A stretch of 64,000 bases of DNA from a bacterium C-53 (GCA_003612525.1 RAZD01000018.1:1-64000); one strand, 5' to 3'; shown: positions 16,876 to 27,808, counted from the first letter of the stretch. Translations and numbers: made by a program. Notes: a model not told the origin generated them from the letters alone.

Positions 16876-18225
16876 TCACTCGTTCTGCCCAAGCTCCTTT
16901 AGCACCGACAGCTGCAGCGGAACCGCAAAGAGGAAACTGATGGCATCTGCGATCGGCTGTGTGATTTCAATCCCCGTAAGGCCCAGAAAGTACGGCAGGA
17001 CAAAAATCAATGGTATAAAGAACAGCCCCTGCCGCGCCATTGCAAGGAAGGAGGCGCGGAAAACCTTTCCGATATTCTGCAGCATCATATTGCTGATTAC
17101 GACCCATCCCATCAGCGGAAACGTGACGCACTGACATCGGAGAGCCGTCGTTCCTATGCGGACAACCTCCAGATCTTCCTTTCGGAACACACGGACAATC
17201 TGCGGCGCAAATATCCAGCCGGCTACGGCCACCACCACCAGAAAGAGGAAGGACGACCTGACGCAGAAGTAAAAGGCGTCCTTCACTCTCTTATAAAGCC
17301 CCGCACCGTAATTAAAGCCACAGACAGGCTGAAAGCCCTGGCCAAATCCGATCAATGCCGAGCCTGCAAACATCATAATGCGGTTCACGATGGACATAGC
17401 CGCAATCGCCTCATCTCCATAACCTCCCGCTGCAAAATTAAGGCAGATAACTGCAACACTTGCAAGTCCCTGACGCAGAAGTGAAGGAATTCCGCCACGC
17501 AGTATCTCAAGAAAAGCGGCGCCGTCCGGGTGGAATTTCCGATAACTGATATGAATGTTCTCGCCCCGGAAACTCCCTGCCACGAGAAGGCAGAAACTCA
17601 CAATCTGGCTCAAAATCGTCGCAAGGGCCGCTCCCTTGATTCCCATTTGGAAAACAAAGATAAACAGCGGGTCAAGACCAATATTCAGCACAGCTCCCGT
17701 CGCAATTCCAATCATTGCATAGAAAGCATTCCCCTGAAACCGAAGCTGATTGTTCAGCACAAGCGACGACGTCATAAAAGGCGCTCCGAGCAGTATGATC
17801 CCGAGATAATCTTTGGCATACGGCAGAATCGTGTCCGTTGAGCCAAGCGCACGCGCTAATGGTTCCAGGAATACAAGACCCGCCGCCATAAATACGATGC
17901 CGAATAAGAAAGCGGAGAAGAAACCGATGGATGCCATTCTCGAGGCCTCCTCCGTATCCCTCTTTCCAAGCTGTTTCGAAATATAATTGCCCGAACCATG
18001 CCCGAAGAAAAATCCGCATGCCTGTATGATTGCCATCAGCGAGAATACGACGCCAACCGCTCCCGTGGCGCTTGTGTTAATTTTCCCCACAAAAAACGTA
18101 TCCGCCATATTATAAAAAGATGTGACAAGCATACTGACCATCGTCGGAACCGCAAGCCTGCACACCAGGGTCCCAACCGGCGTCTCCGTCATTTCAATGA
18201 ACTTTGCGTTCTGCTGTTCTTCCAT
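16876..18225 (-). CDS. MATE-family multidrug efflux transporter
   Basis: A 449-residue protein with about twelve membrane helices in two related halves. The N-terminus runs MTETPVGTLVCRLAVPTM and YNMADTFFVGKI, the standard MATE opening, and the second half repeats the fold from about residue 240 (NRIMMFAGSALIGFGQGFQPV). MATE proteins export drugs or metabolites using sodium or proton gradients. A GGAGGGG ribosome site precedes the ATG. The gene begins 19 bases downstream of addA in the same direction, but its product is functionally unrelated to AddAB. Confidence 0.92.
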   Translation of the reverse strand: MEEQQNAKFIEMTETPVGTLVCRLAVPTMVSMLVTSFYNMADTFFVGKINTSATGAVGVVFSLMAIIQACGFFFGHGSGNYISKQLGKRDTEEASRMASIGFFSAFLFGIVFMAAGLVFLEPLARALGSTDTILPYAKDYLGIILLGAPFMTSSLVLNNQLRFQGNAFYAMIGIATGAVLNIGLDPLFIFVFQMGIKGAALATILSQIVSFCLLVAGSFRGENIHISYRKFHPDGAAFLEILRGGIPSLLRQGLASVAVICLNFAAGGYGDEAIAAMSIVNRIMMFAGSALIGFGQGFQPVCGFNYGAGLYKRVKDAFYFCVRSSFLFLVVVAVAGWIFAPQIVRVFRKEDLEVVRIGTTALRCQCVTFPLMGWVVISNMMLQNIGKVFRASFLAMARQGLFFIPLIFVLPYFLGLTGIEITQPIADAISFLFAVPLQLSVLKELGQNE

Positions 18226-18244
18226 AATGCCCCTCCTTTTTGTC

Positions 18245-21200
18245 CTACAGACTTATTTCACATCCAAGCGCAAAAGAATACAGAATTTTCTCTTTCACTC
18301 TTTTTCCGGTAAGCTGCTCCAGAGCCTTCGCGTAATAGTCAAGCTGTACCTGATAGCGCAGGCCGAGATCTTCCTTTGTGTCCACCCTGTCTGTCTTATA
18401 ATCGGCAACCACAAGACCATCCTCCTCCTCAAACCAGACGTCTATAATTCCCTGAATCAGTATGGTCTCTTCCCCTGAAAATTCAGGATCCACTTCCGAT
18501 GCCGGCCTTCCAAGCACAAAGGGCTGCTCCTTAAACAGTCTGCCTGCACGCTGTGCCGTTCCCATCCGGCCTGCCAGAGAGGTACGAAAGAATGCAGCAA
18601 TATCGCTTCTCCTGACCACTGCCAATTCTTCCTCTGTCAGAAAACCGTCCGTAATCATCTTTTGCAGCATATCTTCTATCCTATCACTTCCGGCCGAAAT
18701 TGTAAAATCACAAAGTTCCATTACCTTATGATAAATCGTTCCTCTCGCGGCGCCGCCGATTCCTCCTTTCTGTTCCTTTCTCATGAACCGGGGCAGGATT
18801 TCTTCCTCTTCTGTCACCAGTGCAAAAACTTCTTCATCCTCTTCTTTCATATGTTTCAGTTTCAAATCGGATACGCTGACTTTCGTATAGACGGCCCCGC
18901 TCTGTTCATACGGATAGACATATGAGAAATGTTTCAGAAGCGACGCTTCCGTCTCTTCGCTATATGCACGGTCTTCCTCCACCGACAGAAGTTCCTGTTT
19001 TGCCATATGATGGCGGACCTGCTCCGTAAGCTCAACCTCGGTCATCTGCATAAGATCGGTCACTTGAATGGAAACCGGAACACAGGCCCTGTAAAGACCA
19101 TCCTCCTGATTCGGCACAAGATCCGCATATTCACAGAGTCCGTTTGCCGCCTGATTTCTCAAGAGAGCAAGCAAGATCAGGTCCAGAAATGTACCGGCCC
19201 TTAAAATCGTACCCGATTGCAGGGAAACTCCCTCCTGTATCCGGCATTCGGCTGCCAGTTCACCGATTTTTTTCTCAAACGTCCTGAAAGGCACCGTCCC
19301 TGTCATGATTAATTTCTCCTCCGCTCTCGTCATTGCAACGTAAAGCACACGAAGTTCCTCGCCCATGCTCTCATACATCTGCTTCTCAATGATTGCATTT
19401 TTTAGAATTGTACTCTCCCTTACCCGCAGTTTTGGGTTAACATAATTCATTGCAATCCCCTCATCCGCATCAAGAATCATCGCCTTATGAAAATCCATTC
19501 TGTTGAAACGTTTTGACATTCCACAAAGAAAACAGATCGGAAACTCCAGTCCCTTACTCTTGTGAATACTCATAATACGGACGCAGTTTTCATTTTCGCC
19601 AAGCAGGTTTGCTTCCCCGTAATCGACTTCATATTTTTTCAGCTGCTCGATATAACGTGCGAAATGAAAGAGCCCCTTATAGCTGGTCTTCTCAAAATCA
19701 GCGGCCTTTTTCAGCAAAATATTGACATTCGCCACACGCATTGCTCCCCTGGGCATCGCACTGATAAAATAATCATAGCGAAAATCCCTGATAATTTTCT
19801 GCAGCAGCTCATGAATCGGCGTGTAGCTTAAGATTGCGCGGTATTCTGCAATCCGATTACGAAACGCTGCCGTTTTCTCTGTTTCGTCCGCCTCAACCGC
19901 CTCAAAAAACGACCCTTCCGGCGTATGGCAGCGTATTCTCGCAAGTTCCTCATCACTGAATCCCCCGAACAAGCTCTTCATCACGGCCGCAAGCACGCAG
20001 TCGTTGCGCGGATTATCAAGAAGCGTCAGGAAATCAAGAAGCGTCACAATTTCCAGAGAAGAAAAGTAACCGGTCTTCGAAGTTACCGACACCGGAATGC
20101 CTTCTTCCTGAAGAACCTTTTTAAAAATTTCATCCCATCCGGCATTGGACCTGAGTAAAATCACAATATCCGAATAATCCGCCATCCGCTGTTCTTCCTG
20201 CCCCCGCGCACCCACAGGAAAGGCTCCGACAAGTTCTTTAATCCTTTTGGCGACGGCGCGCGCCTCCAGCTCTTTCGAGCCGATCTCCTTCTCCTCATCC
20301 TCTCCGATCAGCAAAAGCTCACTCTCATAAGGCTTCTCTCCGCACGCAGGCTCTCTGAAATCTGCGCCCGTAACAAGCGCTGCCGCCTCATCATATGTAA
20401 TTCCCCCAACCTCTTTTTGCATCAGCTGTGAGAATATAAAGTTCACCGTGTCAATCACTTCCCGGCGGCTTCGAAAATTCTGGTGAAGGTCAATCCGAAG
20501 ATCTCCCTCCGCCTCCTCATGCGTCTCATAAGCATCGTACTTCTCCATAAAGATCTCGGGACACGCCAGACGAAACTTATAAATACTCTGCTTCACATCC
20601 CCTACCATAAACAGGTTGCGTCTTCCGTTCTCCTCCTTCGAGACCGCATTTAACAGATATTCCTGCACCATATTACTGTCCTGATACTCATCTACGAGAA
20701 TCTCTTCATAGAAGTCACGGTATTCAAGTGCAGTATGTGAAGGCCCATATCCGCCGTCCGGCAATTCCTCCAGAAGAATTTCAAGCGCCAGATGCTCCAA
20801 ATCGCCAAAATCCACAATATTCTTCTTCCTCTTGGCCTGGGTAAACTCCTGTGAAAACCGCCTGGTCAGACGCACAAGCTCCTCTGCGTTTCTTCTGCAT
20901 GCCGCCATATCTGCCGCCATCTGAGAGAGATCGGTATAGAAATACCGGTTTTTTACCGTCTCAAGCATCTTTTTGATCGATGCACGAATCGACTTCACTT
21001 CCTCCTTTTTCCGGATATCCACCTGCGGATCTGACTTCCGGCTGAGCGTCTCATAAGTAAGCGTCGCGAAACCACGCCCCAATTCCTGGATACTTTTGCA
21101 CCGGGCCAGATATTCAATGGACGCAAGATCCGACCGGACTGCCTTTTCATACATATAAGGGCCGCCTTCTGCAAGGCAGAGGGATAAATTCTGTTTTGCA

Positions 21201-21883
21201 TACCGGAGAATTTCCTGCATATTTTCTTGCATTCTTACAAAAATCTCTTGCATAAATGGCTTGGAAAGCAGCTCTTCCTCACTGTCAAACTGATAATTCC
21301 CATCACAGGAATCCAGCCAGAATCCAGGAAACGGCTTACTTTGCGAATACTGATAAAGCTGTTCCACCGCTTCTATGACATTGACGTCATTTTTTTTCGC
21401 AGAGAAGGATTCTATGAACGAGAGAAAGGATTCCGTCTTCTCCTGATAAGCTTCTTCCAATACCTTTTCCAGAATATCCTGACGCATCAGTTTCAGTTCC
21501 CCCTCATCCGCCACGCGAAATGCAGGATCAAGGTCAATTTCACTGAAATGATTGCGCAGAACACTCATACAGAAGCTGTCGATCGTAGTGATATCCGCCG
21601 TATGAATCAGAATCATCTGCTTTTGCAGATGCTCATTAAACGGGTCCCCGTCGAGTTTCTCCTGCAGCGCTGTCTCAATCCGCTCGCGCATCTGAGCAGC
21701 AGCCGCCTTAGTAAACGTCATGACAAGAAGCCTGTCAATATCGGCCGGATGTTCACCTTCCGTCACAATTTTCAAAATCCTGTTTACAAGAACTGCCGTC
21801 TTCCCGGAACCTGCCGCCGCTGCGACCAGGAGATTCCTCTCTCTGATATCAATTGCCTTCTGTTGTTCCTTCGTGAAATTCAA
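18245..21883 (-). CDS. addA: AddA subunit of the AddAB helicase-nuclease
   Basis: A 1212-residue ATP-dependent helicase-nuclease that processes double-strand breaks with AddB. The UvrD-type motor has Walker A AAAGSGKTAVLVNRI near the start, DEYQDSN (motif II), QNFRSR and LRVLYVAMTRAEEKL, and the C-terminal RecB-like nuclease has VVADYKTDRVD. Translation starts at a TTG codon at 21883 that overlaps the addB stop codon (TTGA), with GGAGG upstream in addB, so the two are coupled. Length and motif order are normal for Firmicutes. Confidence 0.97.
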   Translation of the reverse strand: MNFTKEQQKAIDIRERNLLVAAAAGSGKTAVLVNRILKIVTEGEHPADIDRLLVMTFTKAAAAQMRERIETALQEKLDGDPFNEHLQKQMILIHTADITTIDSFCMSVLRNHFSEIDLDPAFRVADEGELKLMRQDILEKVLEEAYQEKTESFLSFIESFSAKKNDVNVIEAVEQLYQYSQSKPFPGFWLDSCDGNYQFDSEEELLSKPFMQEIFVRMQENMQEILRYAKQNLSLCLAEGGPYMYEKAVRSDLASIEYLARCKSIQELGRGFATLTYETLSRKSDPQVDIRKKEEVKSIRASIKKMLETVKNRYFYTDLSQMAADMAACRRNAEELVRLTRRFSQEFTQAKRKKNIVDFGDLEHLALEILLEELPDGGYGPSHTALEYRDFYEEILVDEYQDSNMVQEYLLNAVSKEENGRRNLFMVGDVKQSIYKFRLACPEIFMEKYDAYETHEEAEGDLRIDLHQNFRSRREVIDTVNFIFSQLMQKEVGGITYDEAAALVTGADFREPACGEKPYESELLLIGEDEEKEIGSKELEARAVAKRIKELVGAFPVGARGQEEQRMADYSDIVILLRSNAGWDEIFKKVLQEEGIPVSVTSKTGYFSSLEIVTLLDFLTLLDNPRNDCVLAAVMKSLFGGFSDEELARIRCHTPEGSFFEAVEADETEKTAAFRNRIAEYRAILSYTPIHELLQKIIRDFRYDYFISAMPRGAMRVANVNILLKKAADFEKTSYKGLFHFARYIEQLKKYEVDYGEANLLGENENCVRIMSIHKSKGLEFPICFLCGMSKRFNRMDFHKAMILDADEGIAMNYVNPKLRVRESTILKNAIIEKQMYESMGEELRVLYVAMTRAEEKLIMTGTVPFRTFEKKIGELAAECRIQEGVSLQSGTILRAGTFLDLILLALLRNQAANGLCEYADLVPNQEDGLYRACVPVSIQVTDLMQMTEVELTEQVRHHMAKQELLSVEEDRAYSEETEASLLKHFSYVYPYEQSGAVYTKVSVSDLKLKHMKEEDEEVFALVTEEEEILPRFMRKEQKGGIGGAARGTIYHKVMELCDFTISAGSDRIEDMLQKMITDGFLTEEELAVVRRSDIAAFFRTSLAGRMGTAQRAGRLFKEQPFVLGRPASEVDPEFSGEETILIQGIIDVWFEEEDGLVVADYKTDRVDTKEDLGLRYQVQLDYYAKALEQLTGKRVKEKILYSFALGCEISL

Positions 21884-24800
21884 GAGGTTACCTCCTTTCG
21901 TACCTGTTCCATGATCTCCTGCCGGTCCATCTTCCTAAGCCTCCGCTTTTTGAATCCGTCCATGCCTTCATCAAAGCCGCAAACCGACCGGTATGCGCAG
22001 TAATCGCACGCACTTTTCCCCGACAGTTCATATGGACGGACGCCGATTTCCCCGGCTAAGATTTCACGTCCGATCTTCCCGGCTTTCACACTGACATAAT
22101 CCGAGATCAGCTTAAGTTCCTGGCTTGTCGCTACGCAGGATGATTTCGATACGGAACCATCCCTGTTCAGCGTAACCGGTATGATCTCGGACTTTCCGTT
22201 TATCTCCTGGTCCATCATATGAATGATTCCATGCTCCTCATTTACGATTCCGCGCATCGTAAGCGCCTGACGGATTTTCGCATTGACCGCATCCATATCC
22301 TGCTCTTTTACGGCGCCTCGTTCCACAATCGGGTCCTCCACATGATAATAGAGAACCCCGGCCGGAATCACTTCCTTCTTTGGATTCTTCTCACGCATCA
22401 TGCAAAGTGCCGCGTCAAGATACACGACGAGTTGGAGATCCAGTCCATAATAAACGGAAAGAAGATCAAATTCCTGATTCCCGGATTTATAATCAATGAC
22501 CTTTACATATACGCAGTCTTCTGTCTCATATGTATCCATACGGTCAATTCTTCCGTGAATTTTCAGCTTTTCTTCTTCGCTGAGCGAAATATCGATGGAG
22601 GACAAATCCGTACTCCGGGAAAAGGCAACTTCATACTCATTCGGCACGAACACGCCTCCCCGCACCTGCTCCACCAGAATCTTTACCGTACGCTTTAAAA
22701 TCCGCTCCATCCGGTGAACCATATACGCGTTGCGCGCACTGCTTTTTAAGATTGCAGCATCCTGCCCCTGCGTAAATTCCTCTATGGCAAGGGAAATCAA
22801 TTCCTCCGCTTTCTCATCCGGAATGTCAAACCATGTATACCCGCTTTTTGCCAGATGTTTCGAAAAGCTTTCAAGCGCCGCATGAAACACCATTCCCATA
22901 TCCCTGCTCTCAAATGAAAATTCCTCGCGCTCCCTGAGCATCAGTCCGTACTTCAGAAAATGCGCATATGCACAGGACGCATACTGTTCCAGACGTGTGA
23001 CGCTGTTCTCAAGCGTCTTCCCGTAAAGCGCCGACGCAACAGCTCTGCTGATTGGTTCATCCTTATATTCATAAAACGCAAGTTCCGTAAGTGCGGACAC
23101 TACCGGAGCATATGCTTCATCTCTCTTAAAATACCGGTATAATTCAAGATACTCCGGTGTCCGTTTCTCCCGAAGCCCCGATGCCAGCGCTCTTAAACCT
23201 TCCTCCGGCGTCCGAAGCTGCGTTTCGGGAATTTCCTCCTGTACCTCACTCACTGAAATAAGAGGGAACATTTTCCGTATCACCCTTAGCAGATAGGACG
23301 GCCTTAAGGACGTACCATCCTCTGAGACGCGTGACCATGACAGAAACAGCTTTCCGGACGGTTTGGTCAGATTCATATACAGGTATAGCCTCTGAATATA
23401 CGACTGCTGCCGCGTCGTAGGCGACAGTTCCACATTCTGTGAAAGCAGAAGTTCCCTGTCCATCTCTGAGATAATGCCGCCTTTGCTCCCGTTCTTTGGA
23501 ATATAACCGTCATTGACTCCCATCAGAAAAAGCGCCTTAATATGAGTGAGCCGCGTCCGCTGCATATCGCCTGCAACCACCTGATCAACGCCCGGGGGAA
23601 TAATCCCGACCCTCATTTCACCAAATCCGGCATCCAGAATATCAGAAAATTCTGATAATGCCATCTCCTCCTCCGGCAGAAGCTCCATAATCTGGTCAAA
23701 AAGCTCAAGGACATAACGGTAAATCTGCGCGTATTCTCTCACCTTCGCCTTATTTCCCTGCGCATCGAACCTCTCTTCATATGCTTTTAACTGCTCCTGA
23801 ATCTTCATTTCAGCAACAAATTCATAAAAGGCTCTTACATAGATCTGTGCCGGACGTTTCTTCGTGACAGGCAGAAGGCTTTCAAGCGGCAAAAAAACCT
23901 TTACAATCCGCTCACGTAAATCGTTCACACACAAAAGTTCCTCATCATCAAACCCGCGAAACTTCACTTCCCATGCCTGCGCATACCGTTTTCTCCCCCG
24001 AATGCCGGTCCCTCTTAAATAATTCTCAAAAAAATCGGTTTCTTCATCCGAAAGACCCGCAAAACCGGTGCGCAGAAAGCGCAGCATACTTTCATAGGCA
24101 AAATCATCCAGAAGAACCTCGCAGGCTGCGCGCAGACATTCTGTAAACGGATTCATAAGAATTCCAATCGTCGCATCCATAAAATACGGAATTTGATACC
24201 GTAAAAACTTTGTCTCAAGCACGCCCGGCATCGACTCATTATCCCCCATAATAACTGCGATGTCTCCGTAGCGGTACCCCTCTTCACGGACAAGCTTTAC
24301 AATCTGCCTGCACACCCACTCTGCCTCAAGCGATGGGTTTATGGCCTGCGCAAGCGAAATCTGAGGCGCTTCCTTCTCATAAACTGCACGATAGTTCCGA
24401 AAGAGATTCGATTCCAGAAAGGCAAGCGGCTCATTATCCCTGTAACGCCAAACCGGGCTGCCCGGAAGGATTTCATCCTCCTCCTTCCCGGTTTCCGACT
24501 CACCGGCAAGACAGGTAAGCGACTGTACGGTTTTTCTGCTCAGATGGAAAAGCTTCTGATCTTTATCCGCCTCATAAGGGTTTTCACCCTCTCCAAGCAG
24601 CACCGTAACCGTAATTTTCTCCGCAATCCGCATCAGCTTCTTAAGCAGACGATTCTGCACCGGCGTAAATCCGGTAAATCCGTCAAATACGACTTCCGCA
24701 TTTTTCAAAAAGTCCGCTCTCTCCGCCGCATGACATGCCCTGTCCAGAATTTCCTCCGTTGTGATATAGTTCCTTGAGAGGAAAGACCGGAAGCCTTCAT

Positions 24801-25287
24801 ATAGCAGCAAAAGATCTTTCAGTTTCCCGCAAAGCGCAGGCTTTCCTTTATTCTGCGCAATCATCTCTTCGAGTTCCCTGCTCCCGATATCATACTGAAG
24901 AAATTCCGAGATCACAGATTTCACTTCATTGATATATCCAAGCCTTCGAAGTTTTCCCTTCAATGAAATAAGCTCCTCTTCTTTCTGCGACGCCACACGG
25001 CGGAGAATCAGACTCTTCCCCGTATCATCCAGAACCACCTTCTGGCTGCCGCCCGCCGCATCAAAAATACGATGTGCAAGCCTGTTAAAACTCAGCACAT
25101 CGATATTCATAATTCCTTTGTTCGGATGAAGCATCACGATTTCTTTCTGCGTCTGCATCGTAAACTGCTCCGGTACTACAATCAGATAACTTTTTTCAGG
25201 ATGTTCCATTGAGTTTCGAATCAGATCGCCATATAGACGGTAAGTCTTTCCGCTTCCGGAAGGACCCATCAGCAATTTAAGTGACAT
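21880..25287 (-). CDS. addB: AddB subunit of the AddAB helicase-nuclease
   Basis: A 1135-residue partner of AddA. A Walker A-like GPSGSGKTYRLY is near the N-terminus, the C-terminal nuclease has VIDYKSGNQEFD, and cysteines in SACDYCAYRSVCGF near the end, together with an upstream Cys in YASCAYAHF, form the iron-sulfur cluster typical of AddB. The start at 25287 follows GAGGT; an upstream in-frame start at 25341 adds 18 unlikely residues. It overlaps addA. The complex makes 3' single strands for RecA in homologous recombination. Confidence 0.96.
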   Translation of the reverse strand: MSLKLLMGPSGSGKTYRLYGDLIRNSMEHPEKSYLIVVPEQFTMQTQKEIVMLHPNKGIMNIDVLSFNRLAHRIFDAAGGSQKVVLDDTGKSLILRRVASQKEEELISLKGKLRRLGYINEVKSVISEFLQYDIGSRELEEMIAQNKGKPALCGKLKDLLLLYEGFRSFLSRNYITTEEILDRACHAAERADFLKNAEVVFDGFTGFTPVQNRLLKKLMRIAEKITVTVLLGEGENPYEADKDQKLFHLSRKTVQSLTCLAGESETGKEEDEILPGSPVWRYRDNEPLAFLESNLFRNYRAVYEKEAPQISLAQAINPSLEAEWVCRQIVKLVREEGYRYGDIAVIMGDNESMPGVLETKFLRYQIPYFMDATIGILMNPFTECLRAACEVLLDDFAYESMLRFLRTGFAGLSDEETDFFENYLRGTGIRGRKRYAQAWEVKFRGFDDEELLCVNDLRERIVKVFLPLESLLPVTKKRPAQIYVRAFYEFVAEMKIQEQLKAYEERFDAQGNKAKVREYAQIYRYVLELFDQIMELLPEEEMALSEFSDILDAGFGEMRVGIIPPGVDQVVAGDMQRTRLTHIKALFLMGVNDGYIPKNGSKGGIISEMDRELLLSQNVELSPTTRQQSYIQRLYLYMNLTKPSGKLFLSWSRVSEDGTSLRPSYLLRVIRKMFPLISVSEVQEEIPETQLRTPEEGLRALASGLREKRTPEYLELYRYFKRDEAYAPVVSALTELAFYEYKDEPISRAVASALYGKTLENSVTRLEQYASCAYAHFLKYGLMLREREEFSFESRDMGMVFHAALESFSKHLAKSGYTWFDIPDEKAEELISLAIEEFTQGQDAAILKSSARNAYMVHRMERILKRTVKILVEQVRGGVFVPNEYEVAFSRSTDLSSIDISLSEEEKLKIHGRIDRMDTYETEDCVYVKVIDYKSGNQEFDLLSVYYGLDLQLVVYLDAALCMMREKNPKKEVIPAGVLYYHVEDPIVERGAVKEQDMDAVNAKIRQALTMRGIVNEEHGIIHMMDQEINGKSEIIPVTLNRDGSVSKSSCVATSQELKLISDYVSVKAGKIGREILAGEIGVRPYELSGKSACDYCAYRSVCGFDEGMDGFKKRRLRKMDRQEIMEQVRKEVTS

Positions 25288-25561
25288 ATTGATATTTACC
25301 TCCGTATTTCGTATTATACTCCATTCTGAGGAAACCCGCAAAAAAAGTCTTCATACTCTTTCATAAAAATTTAAGATATTTATAAGGCATGTTTCACAAA
25401 GAATCCAAACTATGGACACAATTATTCGGTAAGATAACTACATCACAAAAACAAAATCTTTTGTCGAACAAGTATTATATCAATACTCTCTGCATATATT
25501 AATAAGGTGTCACAAAAGATAAGATTCAAAGACTTCATGAATCTGGAAAGGGGAATGCATG

Positions 25562-25717
25562 ATGAACGAGGCAGCTGGAAAATCAAAAGAGAAAAAAGAT
25601 ACGAAACACATGGAGGTACTATCCTATACATACCGGAACGGAAAAGACGATACCAGAGAACATTTCTACGACGACGCTCTGCACAGGGCATTTTATGAAA
25701 TGTGCGTACTTGCTTAA
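25562..25717 (+). CDS. Small 51-residue protein of unknown function
   Basis: An ATG at 25562 follows AAAGGGG and opens 51 codons: a Lys-rich start (KSKEKKDTKHMEVL), SYTYRNGKDDTREHF, and YDDALHRAFYEMCVLA at the end. Composition is protein-like, and the frame ends just before two hairpins, the second a strong terminator. Two other frames across the same DNA are longer on paper (25507-25698 plus, 25443-25691 minus), but they lack a ribosome site or look random. No family is recognised. It is monocistronic, between addB and a chemoreceptor gene. Confidence 0.5.
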   Translation: MNEAAGKSKEKKDTKHMEVLSYTYRNGKDDTREHFYDDALHRAFYEMCVLA

Positions 25718-25735
25718 CCGGAAAATGAAATTATA

Positions 25736-25754
25736 GCTGCCGCTTCGCGGCAGC
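25736..25754 (+). terminator. Perfect 8-bp hairpin after the small ORF
   Basis: GCTGCCGC (25736-25743) pairs exactly with GCGGCAGC (25747-25754) around a TTC loop, 18 bases after the stop codon. No T-run follows, so it may be a pausing or processing hairpin in front of the stronger terminator. Confidence 0.5.
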
Positions 25755-25764
25755 ACAATCCCAC

Positions 25765-25804
25765 AAAAGAACGCATAGCGGACAAAATCGCTATGCGTTC
25801 TTTT
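25765..25804. terminator. Strong bidirectional terminator
   Basis: AAAAGAACGCATAGCG (25765-25780) and CGCTATGCGTTCTTTT (25789-25804) form a perfect 16-bp stem with an 8-base loop. With A- and T-rich flanks it can stop transcription both from the small ORF on the plus strand and from the chemoreceptor gene whose stop is at 25808 on the minus strand. Confidence 0.9.
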
Positions 25805-25807
25805 GCA

Positions 25808-27808
25808 TTATACTTTAAAAGATGCCACCGTTTCATTCAAAAGGCCGCTTAAGCGGAACAGCTCTTCCATCTGCTGCATGACTGCTTCTGAATTTTCATT
25901 GGAGTCAGCCGCTGACTGCTCCATACTCTCCATAAATTCCGCAATCTCCCCTACAAGTTCCGTTATGGCCGCAATCGACTCACCGATGCTATCCATGCTG
26001 GCGCTCATTTCCTCTGAGGATGCCCCAAGTTCAGTCGAAATTTCATTATAAAATCCGGCATCTTCCTGATACACTTTCGCAAGTTTTGTCATTTCCCTGT
26101 AATCTTCCATAACCTTTCCATTCATGAACTCCAATAACTTTTCGGAATTCTCGGAAAGAAAAGCCACATTCCCTATCACACCTTCCGTTACCTTGCGTAT
26201 CTTGTCTACCGTATATTTTGAATTATCCGCTAACTGGCGGATTTCCTCTGCAACAACCGCAAACCCTTTTCCCGCTTCCCCGGCTCTTGCCGCCTCAATG
26301 GAAGCATTGAGCGCCAGAAGATTTGTCTGCGAACTGATCGAAAGAATTTCCTCTGTCAGAGCATCAATCTCCCGCACTTTCTGGCTGTCCATAATTGCCC
26401 TTTCCAATTCTCCCCTCGTCTCCTGATAGATCGCAACCGCTTCATTTGCAGACTGCTCGGACGCTTTGTACTGTCTTTTGGCACGTTTCATAATTTCGCC
26501 GGACTGTCCCGCGGCTTCCCCTGCCTTTTTCGCCACATTTTCTATCGCGCTTCCAAGCTCCTGTCCGTTATTCCTTATGCTCTCCGCCAATTCCCTGGCT
26601 TGCGCCGTCTGCTCCATGACCTGGCCTGCCGCCCCGGAAATACCGGAAATATCCTGATTTAATATAGTCATCTTTCCCGACGTATCCTCGGCGATCCTGC
26701 TGATATTTTCCGCTTTCTGCTTCGTATTCAGGATAATCTCCCTGATCTGTGACCGTACCTGCGCCGTCGCCTTGTGAATCTGCTCCGTCTCATTTCTGTA
26801 CTCCTCCGGAATTGTCTTTTCAACCTTCACATCTTCTGAAAAATCACCGGAAGCAAATTGTTTCAACATCTGTATGGGGGCTAACATCTTTCCAATCAGT
26901 CCCGCCATAAACAGCGTCACAAGCACAATAATTACAAAGGCTGTAACAGCCGCAACCGTAATCATTGTGACAAAAGGCTCTCTGACATTATAAGTCGGCA
27001 CTGCCACTCCCAGTTTCCATCCGCTGCCTTCTATCTCCGACATTGCAAAATAGCACTCGCTGTCATCATAATCCGTGAGCTTTCGGACTCCGCCTCCCGT
27101 TCCTTCGACCATCTCTGCCAATCCCGGCATAACATCTTTGACAGCTACCGATGCATCCTCCGAAGGTTCATATTCCTTATTTTTATGCGCCACATACTGC
27201 CCGGCGGCATCTACCAGAAATCCATACACTCCTTCTTCATAATGAATCGTTTCCGTTAAATCCGTTACCGTCTCAAGCGTCACATCCAATCCGATTACGC
27301 CCTCAAGTTCATTATTTATGTAAACCGGAAGTGCAATTGTTGCGCACATCTCGTTCGTGAGCGCATCCACATACGGGTCTATCACTACCACATCCCCCTC
27401 CTGCGCTGCCTGTTTATACCATCCTCGTTCCACAGGATCATATCCTTCCGGCATCTCCGAATCATTGTTGGAACGGATAAATCTGCTGTCCTTTGTCCCG
27501 AAATACAGATTCAAAATCTCTGGTCTGCCGGCCGAATGAGTATCCACTACGCCCTGAATAAATTCCGTATCCGTCCTCCCACCGGCCACTATACTGTCCG
27601 CCGCACCATCCGCGATCATCTTTTCGCCTTCAATCCATGTGTTGATCTCTTCCGCATACTTATCGGCATTGAGCTGCAGCGCCTGTGTCTCATTCCGTAT
27701 CATGCGACTGCCCGCAATGACCGTAATCCCAAGCGTAGTCAGAAGAATGCTCGTTACAACAATCGCTATCACACTCACCGTAAGTCTTGCTTTAATTGTT
27801 TTTAACAT
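25808..27808 (-). CDS. Methyl-accepting chemotaxis protein with dCache_1AA-type sensor
   Basis: A 666-residue chemoreceptor: first membrane helix about residues 10-32, extracellular dCache domain to about 270, second helix about 280-302, and a cytoplasmic signalling domain with [21 protein letters not shown] at the tip. The sensor carries YDPVERGWY, then IDPYVD, then GLDV, spaced as in the dCache_1AA amino-acid-binding motif. This predicts amino-acid or related amine sensing. The start at 27808 follows GGAGG; a longer frame to 27880 is unlikely. It ends at a strong shared terminator. It differs enough from the first receptor to recognise a different ligand. Confidence 0.93.
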   Translation of the reverse strand: MLKTIKARLTVSVIAIVVTSILLTTLGITVIAGSRMIRNETQALQLNADKYAEEINTWIEGEKMIADGAADSIVAGGRTDTEFIQGVVDTHSAGRPEILNLYFGTKDSRFIRSNNDSEMPEGYDPVERGWYKQAAQEGDVVVIDPYVDALTNEMCATIALPVYINNELEGVIGLDVTLETVTDLTETIHYEEGVYGFLVDAAGQYVAHKNKEYEPSEDASVAVKDVMPGLAEMVEGTGGGVRKLTDYDDSECYFAMSEIEGSGWKLGVAVPTYNVREPFVTMITVAAVTAFVIIVLVTLFMAGLIGKMLAPIQMLKQFASGDFSEDVKVEKTIPEEYRNETEQIHKATAQVRSQIREIILNTKQKAENISRIAEDTSGKMTILNQDISGISGAAGQVMEQTAQARELAESIRNNGQELGSAIENVAKKAGEAAGQSGEIMKRAKRQYKASEQSANEAVAIYQETRGELERAIMDSQKVREIDALTEEILSISSQTNLLALNASIEAARAGEAGKGFAVVAEEIRQLADNSKYTVDKIRKVTEGVIGNVAFLSENSEKLLEFMNGKVMEDYREMTKLAKVYQEDAGFYNEISTELGASSEEMSASMDSIGESIAAITELVGEIAEFMESMEQSAADSNENSEAVMQQMEELFRLSGLLNETVASFKV

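Noticed and set aside
25443-25698. Two alternative frames (plus 25507-25698 and minus 25443-25691) over the small ORF
   Set aside because: They have no convincing ribosome site and arginine-rich, random-looking composition; the frame at 25562-25717 is better.
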